From DATGKR01 sp035294565 (GTDB lineage: Bacteria; Actinomycetota; Acidimicrobiia; Acidimicrobiales; Palsa-688), in the NCBI GenBank assembly GCA_035294565.1, contig DATGKR010000046.1:1-7634 (forward strand): 7,634 nucleotides of DNA, written 5' to 3'. The translations under genes and the position numbers were made by a program. The notes under the pieces are model-generated. The model was not told the DNA's origin. It made no database searches and saw nothing but the letters and a program-made list of their open reading frames with translations. Below are positions 4,882 through 7,634 of this stretch, piece after piece; the first letter of the stretch is position 1; every line of letters begins with the position of its first letter.

Positions 4882-5961
4882 CTAGTCGAACGGCTCGTAG
4901 TAGTTCTCGGCGCCGGCGGCCCGCACGTCGTCGAGCCAGTTGCCCTCGTAGAGGTCGGTCGGGCCTTGGATGAGGTCGGTGTCCTCACCGGGCGCCGTGG
5001 TGGCGAGGCTCCACGCCTGGCGCTTGTATGCCCAGTTGTCCGGCTGGAGGCGGTGGGCCTGCCTGAACCAGGCGACGGCTTCCTGCCGGCGCCCGGCGTC
5101 CCACAGCCAGCGGCCCAGCTCGAAGCACGCCGCCGCCTCGGCGTGCCCCGGAGGCCTGGGCCTGGACCGTTCGACCACCTCGTCGGGCGCCAGCGCGTAG
5201 GGGCTGTCCGCACCCCGCTGCACCCAGTCCCGGACCGCCGCCACGTACACCTCGGGGTCGGTGCGGCGGATCTTCTTCACCTCGCGCAACATCTCTGTGA
5301 TCCGCCCGAGACCCTCGGGTACCTCGGCGTCCTCGAAGGAGGAGCGCCGGACGTGGGCGGCGTGGGCGGGGCGGACGAGCGTCTGGGTCTCGTCGATCCA
5401 CACGGCCGACGGCACGTTGACGAAGCCGAACAGCTCGGCGGTGAGGTGCGACTCGTCGATCAGCGACGGGTGGCGGGGCGCCGCCCGGTCGATCCACTTG
5501 GCCGCCGCCTCGGCACCACCCGAGTCGAGCGCCACCGTGACCACCTCGACGCCGGCGGGGTGCAGCTCCTCGCGCAGGGCCTGCCACACGGGCAGGTCTT
5601 CACGGCAGCCTCACCACGAGGCCCAGGCGACGAGCACGACCTTCCGCCCGGCCAGCGACGAAGTGGAAAAAAGGTTGCCGTCGCGGTCGGGCAGCGTCAC
5701 CTGCGGGGCCGCCGCCGTGGGCAGCGCCCGGCCGCCCAGCGTCGCCGGGCCGACAGCCCACAAGCCGGCGTCGGCGTCGTGGACGAGGGGCATGCCGAGC
5801 GTCGCCGCCACCGGTTCGACCCGCACCACCCCGTCGGCGTCGAGCGACCCCTCGGGCAAGGGCACGCACAGCTCCCCCCGGCAGGCGCCGCGCTCTTTGA
5901 CGTCCCAGCCCGTGCCCTCCAAGAAGCGGTCGGCTAGGACTTCGAGGCTGTCGAGGATCAA
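4882..5961 (-). CDS. ResA/TlpA-like thioredoxin-fold selenoprotein with WAxxUGC motif (TGA = Sec117)
   Basis: Read as one 359-residue protein with selenocysteine at the in-frame TGA 5611-5613. Residues 1-80 are an N-terminal region with C-R-G-E-L-C (27-32). The redoxin domain runs from about 84 to 210: D-R-D-G-N-L-F-S (92-99), G-R-K-V-V-L-V-A-W-A-S-W (105-116), Sec117-G-C119-R-E-D-L-P, then a V-V-T-V-A-L-D strand and the cis-proline loop F-V-N-V-P184. Residues 267-315 look like a TPR hairpin pair. ResA/TlpA proteins do thiol-disulfide exchange; here the attacking residue would be a selenol. The motif U-G-C is one residue shorter than the usual C-x-x-C. I recall RefSeq proteins named 'ResA-like WAxxUGC motif (seleno)protein', and W-A-S-W-U-G-C fits that pattern exactly. 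No signal peptide is visible, so it is probably cytoplasmic. The TTG start at 5961 has a strong ribosome-binding site. A SECIS-like hairpin follows the TGA. A nonsense mutation is the main alternative. Confidence 0.85.
5576..5599 (-). promoter_or_regulatory. Candidate bacterial SECIS element
   Basis: In the mRNA, CCUGCC (5596-5591) pairs perfectly with GGCAGG (5585-5580) around the loop CGUGU (5590-5586). AG (5599-5598) can pair with CU (5577-5576) across a small internal loop. The loop has G then U at its second and third positions, and that G lies 22 bases after the UGA. Bacterial SECIS elements, which recruit SelB and selenocysteyl-tRNA, typically have a G or GU at the start of a small apical loop about 16-37 bases downstream of UGA. 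The hairpin lies within coding sequence, as bacterial SECIS elements do. An alternative pairing of GGCUGCC just after UGA with the same 3' strand is possible. Confidence 0.65.
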
Positions 5962-5967
5962 CCGGTG

Positions 5968-5978
5968 CCCTCCCTCCT
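5968..5978 (-). promoter_or_regulatory. Strong ribosome-binding site of the selenoprotein gene
   Basis: The minus strand reads AGGAGGGAGGG, ending six bases before the TTG at 5961. This decides the unusual TTG start. It is the only strong Shine-Dalgarno site seen in the window; the other genes appear leaderless. Confidence 0.75.
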
Positions 5979-6009
5979 GCCAGTCCGCTGACGGGGGCCG
6001 GCGGCGCCG

Positions 6010-6015
6010 AGCATA
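6010..6015 (-). promoter_or_regulatory. Possible -10 box (TATGCT) for the selenoprotein gene
   Basis: TATGCT on the minus strand lies between the methyltransferase stop and the selenoprotein start. Initiation about seven bases downstream would give a leader of roughly 40 bases containing the ribosome-binding site. No -35 element is recognisable. Confidence 0.4.
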
Positions 6016-6048
6016 AGCCTTCCCGCCCGGTCCGTGGCCCTGCGGAGG

Positions 6049-6774
6049 TCAGCCCGGGGGGCGGCGCCCCCCGAATATGACGTGGTCGAGCTCCTTCCAG
6101 TACACGTCGACCGCGTCGAAACCCGCCGCGCGCAGGAAATCCAGCTGGGGGCCGAGCGGGGAGATGTGGCGGACGTGGTTGTCCCAGCGGGCCTGCTCCT
6201 CGGGGGTCCGGTTCGCCCGCTTGGCGGCCCCTTCGGGGTCGCGCCGGTCCTGCACCCGCTGCCAGGTTTCCTCGACGGCGGGGTCGTCGGCGGCGACCGG
6301 GTCGTAGTTGAAGTACCACCCGCCCGGGGCGAGGCGCTCGGCGATCTCGGCGAACAACCCCCGCTTGCGCTCGTCGGGCAGGTGGTGCACGCAGAGGGAG
6401 CTGATCACCGCTTCCAGCCCTCCGCCGAGCTCCGCCGGCCAGCGTCCCGCATCCAGGTCGAGCTCCACGTAGCGGTAGCGGCCCTCGTAGGGGGCGAGGG
6501 CGCGCTTGCCTTCGTCCATCATCTGCGGCGAGTAGTCGGCGAGCACGGCGCTCGAAGCCGGATAGTGGTCGAGCACGGTGCGCGCCGCCGCGCCGGTGCC
6601 AGCGCCGAGATCCACGAACGTGAAGGAGTCGGAGGGGTCGAAGGGCAGCAGCTCGGCCATCATCCGGCGCGCCCGGACACGCTGGCGTTCGCGTTCTTCG
6701 GCGGTCGCCACCCACTGGGCGACCGCCGACTCGGACTTCCAGATTTCGGCGTTGGACTGTGTGCTGTCGACCAT
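6049..6774 (-). CDS. Class I SAM-dependent methyltransferase
   Basis: 241 residues, a usual length for a free-standing class I methyltransferase of the Methyltransf_12/25 type. After a charged N-terminal helix region (about 20-43), the Rossmann fold shows motif I V-D-L-G-A-G-T-G (54-61), the acidic residue Asp80 at the end of strand 2 in L-A-D-Y-S-P-Q-M, E-L-D-L-D (104-108), and the motif IV/post region S-S-L-C-V-H-H-L (125-132) followed by L-A-P-G-G-W-Y-F-N-Y-D. It transfers a methyl group from S-adenosylmethionine to an unknown acceptor, most likely a small molecule; R-H-I-S-P-L-G-P-Q-L-D-F-L-R-A-A-G-F resembles the C-terminal part of ubiquinone/menaquinone-type and related methyltransferases. 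ATG 6774 follows TATCGT by seven bases. It is 34 bases downstream of the MBL-fold gene. The selenoprotein gene follows after an 87-base gap. Confidence 0.9.
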   Translation of the reverse strand: MVDSTQSNAEIWKSESAVAQWVATAEERERQRVRARRMMAELLPFDPSDSFTFVDLGAGTGAAARTVLDHYPASSAVLADYSPQMMDEGKRALAPYEGRYRYVELDLDAGRWPAELGGGLEAVISSLCVHHLPDERKRGLFAEIAERLAPGGWYFNYDPVAADDPAVEETWQRVQDRRDPEGAAKRANRTPEEQARWDNHVRHISPLGPQLDFLRAAGFDAVDVYWKELDHVIFGGRRPPG

Positions 6775-6781
6775 CCCGGCG

Positions 6782-6787
6782 ACGATA
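6782..6787 (-). promoter_or_regulatory. -10 box (TATCGT) for leaderless methyltransferase
   Basis: On the minus strand TATCGT fits TAnnnT and is followed by seven bases and then ATG 6774. It sits in the 34-base gap after the MBL-fold gene, so the methyltransferase may be transcribed on its own as well as by read-through. Confidence 0.5.
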
Positions 6788-6808
6788 GGCGCCAGCCGGG
6801 TGAACCGC

Positions 6809-7633
6809 TCAGCGGGGGGACGCAGGCCTCTCGCCGCGCAGGCGGGCTATGTAGCGGTCCGCCGAGCGGCGTATCGCCGCGGCGCCGTCTTCGAGGACGA
6901 CGCGGCCCCACCATCCCCCGTAGACACGGTCGAAGCGGAAACCTTCGACCCGGGCGGCTATGCCCGCCACGGTGTGCTCGTCGAGCGGCACCAGGTTCGG
7001 GTAGCTCCACATGAAGCTCACCCAGTCCCGGTCCCCGACGACGGTGATCGTGTCGCCGGTGAGCAGGGCTCCCCGCCCGCCGGACCCGGCCGGCCAGTGC
7101 AGGACGGCAGCACCGTCGAAGTGGCCGCCGATCCGCGCAAGCGTGAGCCCCGGCACGGGCTCCGCCTCGTCGTCGAAGAGCTCGATCCTCGGCGAGCGGC
7201 GTTGGATCCACGCCTCGTCGGCTCGAGGCACCAGGATGCGCGCGTCGAAGGCCTCGGCGACGTCGACGTTGGCGGCGTAGAAGTGCGGGTGGGACATGCA
7301 TATCGTGTCGATCCCGCCGAGCTCGGCGATCTTTCGGCGCGCCGCGTCGTCGATCAGCGGCACGCAGTCCCACAGCACGTTGCCGTGCGGCGTGCAGACG
7401 AGCAGCGCTCGCTGGCCGATCCCGAACGCCGGCACGACGCCCACGCCCAACAGGCCGGGCTCCTCTTCGCGCAGCTCGCTGGCGTGGTCTGCCAGCAGGT
7501 CGGCGACCGTCGTCCACTGCTGGCCGTGCCAGCCGACGTACTGGCGTTCGTCCTCGCAGATGGCGCAGCGCCCGGGCGGATCGTCGGTGTCGGGGTACTG
7601 CACGGCGCAGGTCGCGCAGATCCAGGCGGGCAT
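6809..7633 (-). CDS. Zinc-ribbon metallo-beta-lactamase-fold protein with a reduced metal site
   Basis: 274 residues. An N-terminal rubredoxin-like zinc ribbon has W-I-C-A-T-C (4-9) and C-A-I-C (23-26), giving four cysteines in two CxxC pairs. It is followed by a metallo-beta-lactamase domain from about 58 to 245, with S-H-P-H-F-Y (114-119), G-G-H-F-D-G (169-174) and L-L-T-G-D (190-194). His115, His117, His171 and Asp194 are the expected metal ligands. The canonical H-x-H-x-D-H is reduced to H-P-H-F-Y-A, losing the Asp and third His, and the usual late histidine region reads V-Y-G-G-W-W-G-R. This could leave a single metal or an altered reaction, so hydrolase activity is uncertain. The ATG at 7633 gives the typical M-x-x-W-I-C-x-T-C-x-V-Q-Y-P beginning, so the gene is probably complete although it starts one base from the window edge. 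Its promoter lies outside. Confidence 0.85.
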   Translation of the reverse strand: MPAWICATCAVQYPDTDDPPGRCAICEDERQYVGWHGQQWTTVADLLADHASELREEEPGLLGVGVVPAFGIGQRALLVCTPHGNVLWDCVPLIDDAARRKIAELGGIDTICMSHPHFYAANVDVAEAFDARILVPRADEAWIQRRSPRIELFDDEAEPVPGLTLARIGGHFDGAAVLHWPAGSGGRGALLTGDTITVVGDRDWVSFMWSYPNLVPLDEHTVAGIAARVEGFRFDRVYGGWWGRVVLEDGAAAIRRSADRYIARLRGERPASPR

Positions 7634-7634
7634 C

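Noticed and set aside
4882..5589. A separate gene starting at GTG 5589, with a short stand-alone gene at 5611-5961
   Set aside because: Both are in the same frame with one TGA between them, the joined protein gives a full redoxin fold, and GTG 5589 lacks a ribosome-binding site or -10 box. Selenocysteine read-through explains all of this better.
5611..5613. TGA as a sequencing error or nonsense mutation
   Set aside because: It is the only defect in 360 codons, falls exactly at the catalytic cysteine position and is followed by a SECIS-like hairpin at the right distance. It cannot be fully excluded without reads and genome context.
6054..6072. GGGGGGCGGCGCCCCCC-like palindrome as a terminator
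   Set aside because: It lies inside the last codons of the methyltransferase and has no T tract on the minus strand, so it is more likely a by-product of Gly/Arg/Pro codons.

Overview
The window is about 70% G+C by eye, with codons ending almost always in G or C. Most genes lack Shine-Dalgarno sites and instead carry an Actinobacteria-style TAnnnT -10 box exactly seven bases before the start codon. A high-GC actinobacterium, possibly of the Acidimicrobiia type, is the best guess; no rRNA or marker gene fixes the taxon. The window is densely packed, with seven essentially complete genes and one partial one. No mobile-element genes, CRISPR array, tRNA or rRNA were found.

Layout. Bases 1-309 hold the Ala/Glu/Thr-rich C-terminal tail of an unidentified plus-strand protein. 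It is followed by xdhC (320-1333, +), a maturation factor for molybdenum hydroxylases such as xanthine or CO dehydrogenase. xdhC overlaps tail-to-tail with pgi (1319-2914, -), glucose-6-phosphate isomerase. pgi is divergent from a HAD-family phosphatase (2937-3638, +), and their -10 boxes overlap on opposite strands. A terminator and a cluster of four alternating inverted repeats (3746-3859) lie between the HAD gene and the convergent aldo/keto reductase (3895-4809, -). The rest, all on the minus strand, is a redoxin gene (4882-5961), a SAM-dependent methyltransferase (6049-6774) and a zinc-ribbon metallo-beta-lactamase-fold protein (6809-7633) whose start codon lies one base inside the window edge.

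The main discovery is the redoxin gene. It is interrupted by one in-frame TGA at 5611-5613, exactly where a ResA/TlpA thioredoxin fold has its nucleophilic cysteine: W-A-S-W-[TGA]-G-C-R-E-D-L-P. The same frame runs open for another 242 codons and supplies the rest of the thioredoxin fold, including the cis-proline. A perfect six-base-pair hairpin with a CGUGU loop lies just downstream of the TGA in the mRNA, with the loop G 22 bases after it, as expected for a bacterial SECIS element. The gene is best read as one 359-residue selenoprotein with selenocysteine 117. It would be mis-annotated as two pieces or a pseudogene by software that treats TGA as stop.

The genes do not form one obvious pathway. 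The recurring themes are central sugar metabolism (pgi), small-molecule redox and hydrolase enzymes (aldo/keto reductase, HAD, MBL fold), molybdoenzyme maturation (xdhC) and thiol/selenol redox chemistry (redoxin). Each gene appears to have its own promoter even where neighbours share a strand.
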